Source: Solemya velesiana gill symbiont
GTDB taxonomy: Bacteria > Pseudomonadota > Gammaproteobacteria > Chromatiales > Chromatiaceae
Reading direction: 5' to 3'
DNA: 63,042 nucleotides
NCBI RefSeq assembly: GCF_002020805.1
Contig: NZ_MPRJ01000002.1
Coordinates: 1 to 63,042 of the forward strand
Shown here: positions 47,426-57,188 of the stretch, piece after piece
Numbering within the stretch: the stretch's first letter is position 1
Layout of the letters: each line of letters starts with the position of its first letter
The notes under the pieces: generated by a model
Database searches by the model: none
Told to the model about the DNA's origin: nothing
The model's input: only the letters and a program-made list of their open reading frames with translations
Translations under genes and position numbers: made by a program

Positions 47426-49900
47426 ATGAGTAATTTCGACCCGGATACCTTCAAGCACGACTACCTCGGCACCGAGCCCGACGATATCCAGCTCTCGATA
47501 AACAACCGCCTAGTCTACACCATCGGCAAGGACCCCTATACCGCGGTTGCCCACGACTGGCTGCAGGCCCTCTCCTATATCACGCGGGACCGCCTGATCG
47601 AGCGCTGGATGGAGACCCACCGCAGCTACTACCGCACAGGGGCAAAGCGGGTCTACTACCTCTCCATGGAGTTCCTGATCGGGCGCAGCCTCAATAACGC
47701 ATTGCTCAACATCGGCTTCCGGGAGAACTGTGAAGAGGCGCTGAAGCAACTCGGGTTGGACCTGGAGGAGCTCCAGCAACTGGAATACGATGCAGCACTG
47801 GGCAACGGCGGCCTCGGCAGGCTAGCCGCCTGCATCATGGACTCCATCTCCACCCTGGACCTGCCGGGAACCGGCTACGGCATCCGCTACGAGTACGGCA
47901 TGTTCCGCCAGGCCATTGAAGACGGAAAGCAAATAGAGCTGCCCGAGAACTGGCTGGCCGCCGGCAACCCCTGGGAGTTCCCCCGACCCGAGGTGGTCTA
48001 CAAGGTCCGTTTCGGCGGCCAGGTAATGGAGTACCAGGCACCGGATGGGCAGCGTCGCCACAGCTGGATAGAGGGTGACGAGGTGCTCGCCATGGCTTAC
48101 GACACCCCGATACCGGGCTTTCACACCGAGACCGTGAACAACCTGCGGCTCTGGTCAGCCAAGGCCTCCCACGACTTCGACCTGGAGTGTTTCAACCAGG
48201 GCGACTACATCAGGGCAGTGGCGGACAAGACCATCTCGGAAAACCTGTCGAAGGTACTCTACCCGGACGACCGCTCCAGCGAAAACCAGGAGCTGCGCCT
48301 GCGCCAGCAGTACTTCTTCGTCAGCGCTTCCTTGCAGGACATCCTGCGCCGTTTCCTGCAGATCAACAGCGACTTCCAGGACTTGCCCGAGAAGATCGCC
48401 ATCCAGCTCAACGACACCCATCCGGCGATCTCCATCCCGGAGCTGATGCGCCTCTTGCTGGACGAATACCACTTGCAGTGGCGTGACGCCTGGGACATCA
48501 CCACACGAACCTTCAGCTACACCAACCACACCCTCCTTCCCGAGGCACTGGAGAGTTGGCCCGTGGGACTGCTCGAACGCCTGCTGCCCCGCCACATGCA
48601 AATCATCTACGAGATCAACCGGCGCTTCCTGCTCACCGTTACCCACCTGCACCCCGATGACATCACCCTGCTGCAACGCATGTCGCTGATCGAGGAAGAG
48701 GGTGGCAAGAAGGTACGCATGGCCCACCTGGCCATTGTGGGCAGCCACAAGGTCAACGGCGTATCCGAACTGCACAGCAACCTGCTGCAGGAGAAGACCT
48801 TCTCGGACTTTCACGAGTTCTTTCCCGACCGCTTCATCAACATCACTAATGGCGTGACGCCAAGGCGCTGGCTCAACGAGGCAAACCCGATCCTGTCACA
48901 GCTGATCAGTGGTGCTATCGGCTCGGAGTGGATCAAAGACCTGGGGCAACTGGAACGGCTGCAACCCCTTGCTGACGACAGCGAGTTTCAACAGCGGTTC
49001 CTGGAAGCCAAGCGCGCCAACAAGGCGAGGCTGGCCGACCTGATCATGTTCTACATGAGAGTGACCGTTGACCCTGACTCGCTGTTCGATGTACAGATCA
49101 AGCGCATCCACGAATACAAGCGCCAAATGCTCAATGTGCTCAGAATCATTGCCCTCTACCTCAGGATCTGCGAAAACCCGGACTACGATGCGCCTGCACG
49201 CACCGTAATCCTGGCTGGCAAATCTGCACCGGGTTACCAGATGGCCAAGCTGACCATCCGGCTGATCAACGATGTGGCATCGATTATCGATAGCGACCCT
49301 GCGGTTGCCGGACGGCTGAAGCTGGTTTTCATCCCCAACTACGATGTCTCTACCGCATGCGACATCATTCCCGCTGCGGAACTGTCCCAGCAGATCTCCA
49401 CCGCCGGCATGGAGGCATCGGGCACTGGCAACATGAAGCTGGCCCTCAACGGCGCCCTGACCATGGGCACCCTGGATGGAGCCAACATCGAGATCAGGGA
49501 GCGTGTCGGACCGGAGAACTTCTTCACCTTCGGCCTCACTGCAGAGGAGATCCAGAAAAAACGCCGGCTGGGCTATGATCCCCACCAAGTTTACGAAAGC
49601 GATCCTGAGCTGAAACGGATCATCGACATGATAGGACAGGGTTACTTCTCACCGGAAGAGCCGAAACGTTACCACACCATTGTCGACAACCTGCTCCACA
49701 AGGGCGACCACTTCATGGTACTTGCGGACTACCACTCATACATGGAGAGCGATGCGCAAATGTGCGCCCTTTACCGTGATCAAAAGGCCTGGGCAAAGGC
49801 GGCCATCCTCAATACAGCCAACATGAGCCACTTCTCCTGCGACCGTACGGTCCAGGAGTATGCAGAGAAGGTTTGGAGCATCAAGCCGCCTATCCGCTGA
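47426..49900 (+). CDS. glgP: Glycogen/alpha-glucan phosphorylase
   Basis: 824 residues, normal length. Releases glucose 1-phosphate from storage glucan. Visible: YYLSMEFLIGRSLNNALLNIG, ALGNGGLGRLAACIMDS, NITNGVTPRRWLNEANP, and the PLP Lys region EASGTGNMKLALNGALTMGTLDGANIEI. It is monocistronic after purD, followed by a REP pair. Confidence 0.98.
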   Translation: MSNFDPDTFKHDYLGTEPDDIQLSINNRLVYTIGKDPYTAVAHDWLQALSYITRDRLIERWMETHRSYYRTGAKRVYYLSMEFLIGRSLNNALLNIGFRENCEEALKQLGLDLEELQQLEYDAALGNGGLGRLAACIMDSISTLDLPGTGYGIRYEYGMFRQAIEDGKQIELPENWLAAGNPWEFPRPEVVYKVRFGGQVMEYQAPDGQRRHSWIEGDEVLAMAYDTPIPGFHTETVNNLRLWSAKASHDFDLECFNQGDYIRAVADKTISENLSKVLYPDDRSSENQELRLRQQYFFVSASLQDILRRFLQINSDFQDLPEKIAIQLNDTHPAISIPELMRLLLDEYHLQWRDAWDITTRTFSYTNHTLLPEALESWPVGLLERLLPRHMQIIYEINRRFLLTVTHLHPDDITLLQRMSLIEEEGGKKVRMAHLAIVGSHKVNGVSELHSNLLQEKTFSDFHEFFPDRFINITNGVTPRRWLNEANPILSQLISGAIGSEWIKDLGQLERLQPLADDSEFQQRFLEAKRANKARLADLIMFYMRVTVDPDSLFDVQIKRIHEYKRQMLNVLRIIALYLRICENPDYDAPARTVILAGKSAPGYQMAKLTIRLINDVASIIDSDPAVAGRLKLVFIPNYDVSTACDIIPAAELSQQISTAGMEASGTGNMKLALNGALTMGTLDGANIEIRERVGPENFFTFGLTAEEIQKKRRLGYDPHQVYESDPELKRIIDMIGQGYFSPEEPKRYHTIVDNLLHKGDHFMVLADYHSYMESDAQMCALYRDQKAWAKAAILNTANMSHFSCDRTVQEYAEKVWSIKPPIR

Positions 49901-49927
49901 TGCGGTGAGTGCACTAAATCCATACCC

Positions 49928-49997
49928 GTAGGAGCCCGCCCCCACCCGGGCGAAAAGAAAGCGCATGACAATATCACCCGGGGAACCGGGCTCCTAC
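49928..49997. repeat. Inverted pair of REP-like palindromic elements
   Basis: GTAGGAGCCCGCCCCCACCCGGGCGA and, about 30 bp on, the inverted CACCCGGGGAACCGGGCTCCTAC. The GTAGGAGC start and internal GC palindrome are typical of gammaproteobacterial REP/BIME units. It lies between convergent glgP and amgK, and its right end supplies the amgK stop codon. No second copy was noticed in the window. Confidence 0.75.
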
Positions 49998-50992
49998 CCT
50001 GCAAATGCTTCAACCCGCGGTATCACCCGCTGAGCCAATAACTCACCAAAGCAATTCAGCTCCGGATAGCGACCGGCCACCTCAACCACGTAACCCAGTG
50101 TCCGGGGAATATCCTTGAGGTAACCCGGTTTTCCATCCCGCTGATTGAGCCTGGCGAAGATACCGCTGGCCTTAAGGTGACGCTGCATACCCATCAGATC
50201 GAACCAGCGTATGAAACGGGCCTCATGCTCCTGCCGCAACACCCCAGACTGTACGGCAAGGGCAAAACAATCCATGGCCCAGGCCTCCACCCGCTCCCTG
50301 GGCCAGCTTATGTAGCAGTCTCTCAACAGCGAAGCGAGGTCGTAGGTAACGGGACCCACCACGGCATCCTGAAAATCAAGCACGCCTGGATTGCGCTCAG
50401 CGGTTACAAGCAGGTTGCGTGAGTGGTAGTCGCGGTGAACGCACACCTGCGGCTGCTCCAAGGCGTTGTCCACCAGCAGATCGAATGCAGCATCAAGCAG
50501 CGCCTGTTCACCTGTATCCAGAACGATAGCCAATTGCTTCTCCAGCAGCCACTCCGGAAACAGCGCCATCTCCCTGCGCAGCATGGGCTCGTCGTAACTG
50601 GGCAGACCTTCCCGGGGACCCCGTGCCTGGATGATTGCCAGCGAGTCAAGAGCATCGCCATAGAGCCTGCCCATCGACGCCTCGTCCAGTGCGTCCAGAT
50701 AGTGAAGCGAACCGAAATCCTCAAGCAGCAGAAAACCCTGCTCCAGGTTCTCTGCGTGTATCTTCGGCACATGCACCCCGAGCGCCTCGAGCTGCCTCGC
50801 CATAGCGACATAAGGCCGGCAATCCTCCTGCTCTGGAGGCGCATCCATGGCGACATAGTTCTGCCCTCCAGGCAGAGTCACTCGAAAATAGCGGCGAAAG
50901 CTGGCATCTGCCGAGGCGGGCGCCAGATCGAACGCCTCCAACCCCACCGAGCTGGATAGCCACACCTCCAGGGCACGCATACGTTCAGGCAT
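49994..50992 (-). CDS. amgK: APH-family sugar kinase, AmgK-like
   Basis: 332 residues with the aminoglycoside phosphotransferase fold: SFRRYFRVTLPGGQNYVAMDAPPE near the N-terminus, catalytic VCVHRDYHSRNLLV and VLDFQDAVVGPVTYDLASLLRD. AmgK phosphorylates MurNAc/GlcNAc at the anomeric carbon in peptidoglycan recycling. The divergent neighbour lptD is the same as in Pseudomonas, supporting the name. MurU, which usually follows, is not here. The last codons and stop lie in a REP element. Confidence 0.88.
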   Translation of the reverse strand: MPERMRALEVWLSSSVGLEAFDLAPASADASFRRYFRVTLPGGQNYVAMDAPPEQEDCRPYVAMARQLEALGVHVPKIHAENLEQGFLLLEDFGSLHYLDALDEASMGRLYGDALDSLAIIQARGPREGLPSYDEPMLRREMALFPEWLLEKQLAIVLDTGEQALLDAAFDLLVDNALEQPQVCVHRDYHSRNLLVTAERNPGVLDFQDAVVGPVTYDLASLLRDCYISWPRERVEAWAMDCFALAVQSGVLRQEHEARFIRWFDLMGMQRHLKASGIFARLNQRDGKPGYLKDIPRTLGYVVEVAGRYPELNCFGELLAQRVIPRVEAFAG

Positions 50993-51246
50993 TGATGAGC
51001 ACCATTCAGACTCTGTTTCTATGTCGGTTCCGGCGACCTTTATCGACGGTTCACCATTGAAGAAATGGCGATTCTATGCGATTTTATGCGCTTCCCGCCA
51101 ATGGCAGGGAAAATAACATCAACCCGGCAGCCTACATGTACCGGGTTAACAATGAGTTGCCCCCTGCAGCGGGGAGAGAATAGTACTGCAGTGGCGCCCT
51201 CGATCCGCCCTAACAGGCCAAAATAACGAATAACCAGAGAGTTGCC

Positions 51247-53970
51247 GTGCCAGGTAAAAGAAGGATTCTGCCCATCGCCATCAGCAGCCTGCTGCTGGCG
51301 CCCGGCGTCGAAGCTGCCCCCCAGTGGGATTGTCGACCCAGCCCCGATGGGGGATGGGACTGCTTCAAGGAAGGGGTTTGGGTACCACCCGAGCCGGCAG
51401 CCCTCGCACCTGCTGCTGAACCTGCTGTTACAGAGACACGGGAACCGGCAACCGAACCTGAATCGGCCAAAGAGTCGGTCCGTGAGGCTGAAATACCCCA
51501 GCCGGAACAGCAGCTGGCAGACGAACCACCCAAGCCCGAACCGGCACCTGAGCCTGAGCCGGCAGAACGGCAACCCGTAGCGCAGCCCCAGACCGCCCAG
51601 GAAACCGCCCCTGCCGAAGACCGGGTCGAGACAAAAGAAGCGCCTGAACCGGAGCCGGCGGTTGAAGAGGCACCCCAAATAGCAGAAGCTGTCGAGAGCG
51701 AACCGGCGCCGGAACAGGCACCTGAAGAAGCAAGAGAAGAGGCCGCACCCGGCCAGGTCACTGCAGAACCACCAGCCCAGGCTGAGGTTGCAGCCGTCGA
51801 TTCCCGCCCGCTCAGCCAGCAAGGCATCCCACGCATCGACCAGGGTCTGAACTGGGAGCAGTGCTCCCCTGACAAGGGCTTCGACGTACCGCCACTCTCA
51901 CCCCTGCCAGACAACCTGACCCACGCGAGCGCCGACGGACTTGAGTTCCAGCGCGACAACGAAATCGCAATCTTCACCGGCAATGTCGTGGTACGAGAAG
52001 GGGATCAGCTGGTTGAGGCGGAGCACATCCGCTACGACAAGACCAGCGATACCCTGGAAGCGAAGGAAGGCATCTACTTCGAGCAACCCGGTCTGCGAAT
52101 TACGGGACAAAAAGCGACCATGCAGCTCGAAGAACACTCAGGTGAAATCGAAGAGCTGGAGTACAGGCTCCTGGACAAGAGCGCCCGCGGCAGTGCAAAA
52201 CTGGCACAGCTCGAGAACAGCGACCGCTCCCATTTCCAACAGGTCAACTACACCACCTGCCGTCCCGGCAACAGTGACTGGCTGATCGAGGCGGAAGAGC
52301 TCCACGTAGACAAGGCCACCGGCGTTGGCAGCGCGAAGGATGCGAAACTCACTTCCAAGGGAGTCCCCCTGTTCTACGTCCCCACCATCACCTTCCCGGT
52401 GGACAACCGAAGAAAATCGGGCTTCCTGATCCCCTCCGCAGGTTACGGCGACAAGACCGGCCTGGATGTGGAAATACCCTACTACTTCAACATCGCACCC
52501 AACATGGATGCCACCCTCACACCCCGTATCATGACCGACCGCGGCCTGATGTTGGGTGGGGAGTTCAGATACCTGGCCGAATGGCACGAGGGTGAGATCA
52601 AGGCAGAGATTCTGCCTGGCGATCAGAATGTGTCTCCCGGCATCGACGAAAACAGAGGATCATTCTCCTACCAGGCCAAGGGAGCCCCGGCAGACCACTG
52701 GAGCTTTGACGTGGATATCAACCACGTTTCCGATGACGAGTATTTAAATGACCTGGGCAAGAGCCTGGCGGTAAGCAGCCAGAAAAAACTGGAGCGCAGG
52801 GGTGACCTCAAGTACAACGGTGATGGGTGGTTTGCGAGACTCCGGCTACATGACTACCAGATCGTGGGAGACGACCCCAAGCCATACGCAAAGCTGCCAC
52901 AACTGCTGATCGAACTGGACAAGCCAAACCAGGCGGCAGGCCTGACGTATCACCTCCATGCGGAGTATGTCTATTTCGACAAGTCCGACGCTGTGCACGG
53001 TTCGCGCCTCGATCTCCAGCCCGGCATCAGCCTGCCCATGCGCAGACCCTGGGGCTACCTGACACCTAAGCTCAGTGCACGCTACACGAGCTACAGCCTG
53101 GAAGACCACACCGGCCCGAATGACATCCCCAGCCGCACCCTGCCCACCTTCAGCCTGGATGGCGGCCTGTTCTATGAACGCACAACCAGCTGGTTTGGCA
53201 ATGCCACCATCCAGACACTGGAGCCCCGACTCTTCTACCTCTATACCCCCGAAGAGGACCAGAGCAGCCTACCCGACTTCGACACATCCGAGTACGACTT
53301 CAGCTTTGCCAGCCTGTTTCGGGAGAACCGCTTCAGTGGCTCTGACCGGGTTGGCGACGCCAACCAACTGACCCTGGCCCTGACCAGCCGCCAGTTCAGT
53401 GACGAGAGTGGCGAAGAGCTGTTCCGTGCAAGCATCGGGCAGATCTACTACTTCCGCGACCGGGAAGTGCAGCTCTCCGGCCCGACACAGACCGATGACA
53501 GTTCTGCGCTGGTAGCCGAGGTGGACACCAAGCTGGGGCAGAATTGGCGCGCACGGGCTGCTGTACAGTGGAATCCGCACAACGATGAAGAGGTGGAGAA
53601 GAGCGCCCTTTCATTTCATTACAATGATGAAAATGAGCGTATTTTCAATTTCGCCTACCGCTTCAGCGAGGACCTAATCGAGCAAACCGACCTCTCCGCG
53701 CGCTGGGCCGTGGGCAGCCACACCCACCTGGTCGGCCGCTGGAACTACTCCCTGCGGGACAACACCACCATGGAGGTATTCGGTGGTCTCGAGTACGACA
53801 GCTGCTGCTGGAATACCCGCGTCGTGCTCAGGCAACACCGCACCGACGCCGATGAAGAGCCGGATCTCGGTATCTTTCTGCAGCTGGAACTCAAGGGCCT
53901 GACCGGTTTTGGCGAAAAGATCGACGAATTCCTGGAACGTGGTATCCTCGGCTACCAGGCAGACAACTGA
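51247..53970 (+). CDS. lptD: LPS-assembly protein LptD with long acidic N-terminal linker
   Basis: 907 residues from GTG 51247 (AGAGAG upstream). After the signal peptide (about 1-23) come two Cys (29, 39), then about 130 residues (48-178) of Pro/Glu/Ala-rich sequence. The LptA-like periplasmic domain (ADGLEFQRDNEIAIFTGNVVV) and a large beta-barrel follow. Disulfide cysteines are seen at 206 and 338 and as the CC pair 853-854 (SCCW). It inserts LPS into the outer leaflet with LptE. Linker is longer than in E. coli LptD, which is about 784 residues in total. First of lptD-surA-pdxA. Confidence 0.96.
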   Translation: MPGKRRILPIAISSLLLAPGVEAAPQWDCRPSPDGGWDCFKEGVWVPPEPAALAPAAEPAVTETREPATEPESAKESVREAEIPQPEQQLADEPPKPEPAPEPEPAERQPVAQPQTAQETAPAEDRVETKEAPEPEPAVEEAPQIAEAVESEPAPEQAPEEAREEAAPGQVTAEPPAQAEVAAVDSRPLSQQGIPRIDQGLNWEQCSPDKGFDVPPLSPLPDNLTHASADGLEFQRDNEIAIFTGNVVVREGDQLVEAEHIRYDKTSDTLEAKEGIYFEQPGLRITGQKATMQLEEHSGEIEELEYRLLDKSARGSAKLAQLENSDRSHFQQVNYTTCRPGNSDWLIEAEELHVDKATGVGSAKDAKLTSKGVPLFYVPTITFPVDNRRKSGFLIPSAGYGDKTGLDVEIPYYFNIAPNMDATLTPRIMTDRGLMLGGEFRYLAEWHEGEIKAEILPGDQNVSPGIDENRGSFSYQAKGAPADHWSFDVDINHVSDDEYLNDLGKSLAVSSQKKLERRGDLKYNGDGWFARLRLHDYQIVGDDPKPYAKLPQLLIELDKPNQAAGLTYHLHAEYVYFDKSDAVHGSRLDLQPGISLPMRRPWGYLTPKLSARYTSYSLEDHTGPNDIPSRTLPTFSLDGGLFYERTTSWFGNATIQTLEPRLFYLYTPEEDQSSLPDFDTSEYDFSFASLFRENRFSGSDRVGDANQLTLALTSRQFSDESGEELFRASIGQIYYFRDREVQLSGPTQTDDSSALVAEVDTKLGQNWRARAAVQWNPHNDEEVEKSALSFHYNDENERIFNFAYRFSEDLIEQTDLSARWAVGSHTHLVGRWNYSLRDNTTMEVFGGLEYDSCCWNTRVVLRQHRTDADEEPDLGIFLQLELKGLTGFGEKIDEFLERGILGYQADN

Positions 53971-53986
53971 CAGCTAGACACTATTC

Positions 53987-55300
53987 ATGACCTTTCGATT
54001 GTTCAAATCCGGCCTGGGAGCCATGCTCCTGGGCCTTGCGCTCTTCTCCGTTTTTCAAACCCCATTTGCCGCCCAGGTTGAGGCCGTTGACCGCATCGTG
54101 GCCGTTGTCGACGACGACGTGGTAGTAAAGAGTGAACTGGAACGGGAGTTCGCAACTATCGTCTCCCAGCTCAGGCAACAAACCACCAAACTGCCACCTC
54201 GCAATGTTCTCGAGCGCCAGGTGCTGGAGCGACTGATCCTCAAGAAGTTGCAACTGGCCGCCGCAGAACGGGCCGGCATTACCATAGGTGAAGATTTACT
54301 GGCCCAGACAGTGGGCAACATTGCCCGCAACAACGATCTTACCCTGCGTGAGTTTCGCCAGGTCCTAGAGCAGGGTGGCATCAGCTTTGCCAGCTATCGC
54401 GAAGGTGTGCGCAATGAAATGATCATACGCCGTTTGCGGGAACAGGAGATCCGCCGCCGCATCCGCATCACCGACCAGGAAGTGGCCGCCTTTATCGCCC
54501 GCCTGGGCAGCACACTCTCAGAGCGCTCAGCCTATCGCCTGTTCCATATTCTGATATCGACCCCTGAAGGCGCATCTGCTGAACAACTTGGCAGCGCCAG
54601 GAATAAGGCAGCGGGACTCGTGCAACAACTGCGAAGCGGCAACGACTTCCGCACCCTGGCCCTCACCGAGTCAGACGGCAGGCAGGCCCTGGAGGGAGGG
54701 GACCTGGGGTGGCGGCCCGCCAACCAGCTACCGACCCTGTTCGTCGACCGGGTACAAACAATGGAGAAGGGTGAGATAAGCGATCCCATCCGCACCCCGA
54801 GCGGCTATCACATCATCAAGCTCGAAGACTACAAGGGCGGAGACAGGCACATCATCGAGCAGTCCCACGTGCGCCACATTCTCATCAACACCAACGAGAT
54901 CACCTCGGACCAGAACGCACGCATTCGCCTGGAACAACTCAAGCAGCGCATAGACGGCGGTGACGATTTCGCCGCCTTGGCCCGCTCCCACTCCGATGAC
55001 AAATCTTCCGCCATCAAGGGTGGGGACCTGGGCTGGACCTCCCCGGGAGACCTGCTGCCGCGCTTTGAAGAGGAGATCAACAAGCTGCCTCCCAAGCAGG
55101 TCAGCGAACCCTTCCGCACAGAATTCGGCTGGCACCTTGCCGAAGTGCTCGATCGCAGGCAGCACGACAGCACCAGGGAAGTGCAGAAAGCCGAAGCCCG
55201 TAAAGCGATCCAGAAGCGCAAGATGTCAGAAGAGACCGAACTCTACCTGCGGCGTCTCAGAGATGAGGCCTACGTCGACATTCGCCTGGAAGATCTGTAG
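53987..55300 (+). CDS. surA: Periplasmic chaperone/PPIase SurA
   Basis: 437 residues with signal peptide. N-domain (VDRIVAVVDDDVVVKSELE, QVLERLILKKLQLAAAERAGITI), two parvulin domains (YRLFHILISTP to IKLEDYKG, and VRHILINTNE to HLAEVLDRR), then the C-terminal helix. Escorts outer-membrane proteins, including LptD, to the BAM complex. Confidence 0.97.
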   Translation: MTFRLFKSGLGAMLLGLALFSVFQTPFAAQVEAVDRIVAVVDDDVVVKSELEREFATIVSQLRQQTTKLPPRNVLERQVLERLILKKLQLAAAERAGITIGEDLLAQTVGNIARNNDLTLREFRQVLEQGGISFASYREGVRNEMIIRRLREQEIRRRIRITDQEVAAFIARLGSTLSERSAYRLFHILISTPEGASAEQLGSARNKAAGLVQQLRSGNDFRTLALTESDGRQALEGGDLGWRPANQLPTLFVDRVQTMEKGEISDPIRTPSGYHIIKLEDYKGGDRHIIEQSHVRHILINTNEITSDQNARIRLEQLKQRIDGGDDFAALARSHSDDKSSAIKGGDLGWTSPGDLLPRFEEEINKLPPKQVSEPFRTEFGWHLAEVLDRRQHDSTREVQKAEARKAIQKRKMSEETELYLRRLRDEAYVDIRLEDL

Positions 55301-55339
55301 TACAAAGAACACTGATTCAACCACTACAGAGTCTGCCCG

Positions 55340-56335
55340 ATGCCACAGGATCCACTGTTAGCCGTCACCCCGGGTGAGCCCACCGGTATAGGCCCCGACC
55401 TGCTTGTCCAGTACGTACAGCAGCCACGGGAGGCATCCCTGGTCGCCGTCTGCGATCCCGGTTTACTGACCCAGCGGGCCGAGCAGCTGAAACTGCCCCT
55501 GGCAATCCGCCTGTTTGACCCGGCCAACCCCGTGGTACATCACGAAGCGGGCACCATCAGCGTAATGCCTGTCGAGATGGAGCAACCGGCAAGGCCTGGC
55601 GCATTGAACAGTGCCAACGCCGGCTATGTGGTCAAGACCCTGGAGGTCGCCACCAAGGGCTGCGTCGACGGCCTGTTTGCCGCCCTGGTCACCGGCCCGG
55701 TACACAAAGGCATTATCAACGAAGCCGGACTCCCCTTCACCGGCCACACCGAACTTCTGGCGGAATTGACCGGCGGAGGCCGTCCGGTAATGATGCTGGC
55801 CTGCCCGGAGCTACGCGTCGCGCTGGCCACAACCCACCTGCCCCTGAAGGATGTGAGCGCCGCCATCACCCGGGACTCCCTGGAAGAGGTGATACGCATT
55901 CTGCACCGAGACCTTACAAACCGTTTCGGCATCGACCGCCCAAACATACTGGTCTGTGGACTCAACCCCCACGCCGGCGAGGGAGGTCATCTTGGCAGGG
56001 AAGAGATCGAGACCATCGAGCCCGTCCTTGAAATGCTCAGAGGGGAAGGCATGACGCTGAACGGCCCGTTGCCGGCGGACACCCTGTTCACACCCCGCTA
56101 CCTGGAACAGGCGGATGCAGTACTGGCCATGTATCACGACCAGGGTTTACCGGTGCTCAAACACCTGGGCTTTGGCCATGCGGTCAACATTACCCTCGGC
56201 CTGCCCATCATCCGCACATCCGTGGACCACGGCACGGCGCTGGATCTTGCGGGCACAGGCAATGCTGAAACCGGCAGCCTCAAAGCTGCCATCGAGTCAG
56301 CGCTGTTACTGGCCAGGGCCAGCAAAAAAACCTGA
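55340..56335 (+). CDS. pdxA: 4-hydroxythreonine-4-phosphate dehydrogenase
   Basis: 331 residues. Vitamin B6 pathway. [42 protein letters not shown] (metal His), [16 protein letters not shown] and [16 protein letters not shown] (metal His/Asp) are the PdxA signatures. Conserved order surA-pdxA; rsmA/apaGH, usual next genes, are separated by the minus-strand block. Confidence 0.97.
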   Translation: MPQDPLLAVTPGEPTGIGPDLLVQYVQQPREASLVAVCDPGLLTQRAEQLKLPLAIRLFDPANPVVHHEAGTISVMPVEMEQPARPGALNSANAGYVVKTLEVATKGCVDGLFAALVTGPVHKGIINEAGLPFTGHTELLAELTGGGRPVMMLACPELRVALATTHLPLKDVSAAITRDSLEEVIRILHRDLTNRFGIDRPNILVCGLNPHAGEGGHLGREEIETIEPVLEMLRGEGMTLNGPLPADTLFTPRYLEQADAVLAMYHDQGLPVLKHLGFGHAVNITLGLPIIRTSVDHGTALDLAGTGNAETGSLKAAIESALLLARASKKT

Positions 56336-56374
56336 CTTCGCAAACCGGGCACGCCCACCCTGACGCCCGAGAGT

Positions 56375-56791
56375 CTAGCTGCTGGCTTCAACTTCGATAA
56401 ACCACTTTGGCTTCATCCTGCCAAAATCGGTCCGCACCTTGTTCTTGAGCGTCGCCTTTGAGTCGAGCACATACTGCCGCCCGTCTTCACGTATGAAAAC
56501 CACCCTGTGCCAAAATGGCTTGCCCTTTTCCAGATGCCACTTGATTGCAAGCAGCGCACAATCCGGCAGAGTCTCCCAGCCCGTAAACGGCTTCTCTTTC
56601 TCTTCTGAAGGAAAACCAAGCCTGTTCAACAGACGACGAACATGTGCCGTCTCCGACCACAGTGAAGGATCATCCGCGCGGATAGCCATTTCATTGGCCA
56701 CCGCCTTGACGACTTCATAGGACAGACCGGCAATCGCTGCAGCACTTGCTATAGCGCAACCTGTCGTTTCTTTCTGGATAACCGGTTTCAC
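56375..56791 (-). CDS. Small C39-like cysteine peptidase fold protein
   Basis: 138 residues from GTG 56789-56791 (TTGGAG upstream). TTGCAIASAAAIAGLSYEVV resembles the catalytic-Cys helix of peptidase C39-like proteins. A His (FWHRVVFI, about 94) and an Asp (YVLDSKA, about 108) are in suitable order for a Cys-His-Asp triad. No signal peptide. It is 15 bp after the ABM-type gene in the same direction. Activity not known. Confidence 0.6.
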   Translation of the reverse strand: MKPVIQKETTGCAIASAAAIAGLSYEVVKAVANEMAIRADDPSLWSETAHVRRLLNRLGFPSEEKEKPFTGWETLPDCALLAIKWHLEKGKPFWHRVVFIREDGRQYVLDSKATLKNKVRTDFGRMKPKWFIEVEASS

Positions 56792-56806
56792 GCTGCTCCA
56801 AGGACC

Positions 56807-57136
56807 CTATTCAGCCTCGAACCTGTTATCACGCTCAACCCTGGCCACCCTGAGCCGATAGGCCGAATACCATTTCTCCCTGCCCATTTTCTGAGCCATC
56901 CTGTGATCAAGGTGATCCCGCCATTGGCGAATGGACGCTTCATCAGGCCAATAGGAGACGGATATGCCAAAGCCATCTTCACGTGCAGACTCAAATCCCA
57001 AAAAGCCCGGCCGCTTTCTTGCCAGGGCAACCATGTGCTCAGCCATTTTAGCGTAACCATCACTGTCCCGGGAAAGCATGGATGAAAAGATCACGGCATA
57101 AAATGGGGGTTCAGGGGTGTCAGCGAACAGATCCAT
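56807..57136 (-). CDS. Antibiotic-biosynthesis-monooxygenase (ABM) fold protein
   Basis: 109 residues. FYAVIFSSMLSRDSDGYAKMAEHMVALARKRPGFLGFESAREDGFGISVSYWPDEASIRQW, with EKWYSAYRLRVARVER at the end, is the ABM dimeric ferredoxin-like fold. Members include haem-degrading and quinol monooxygenases; here no specific substrate is indicated. It lies in a minus-strand run with the C39-like gene. Confidence 0.85.
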   Translation of the reverse strand: MDLFADTPEPPFYAVIFSSMLSRDSDGYAKMAEHMVALARKRPGFLGFESAREDGFGISVSYWPDEASIRQWRDHLDHRMAQKMGREKWYSAYRLRVARVERDNRFEAE

Positions 57137-57188
57137 ATCCCTATACCTCTGGCTGAAATAAGAGATGTTCTACGCCCGGGCGGGCAAA

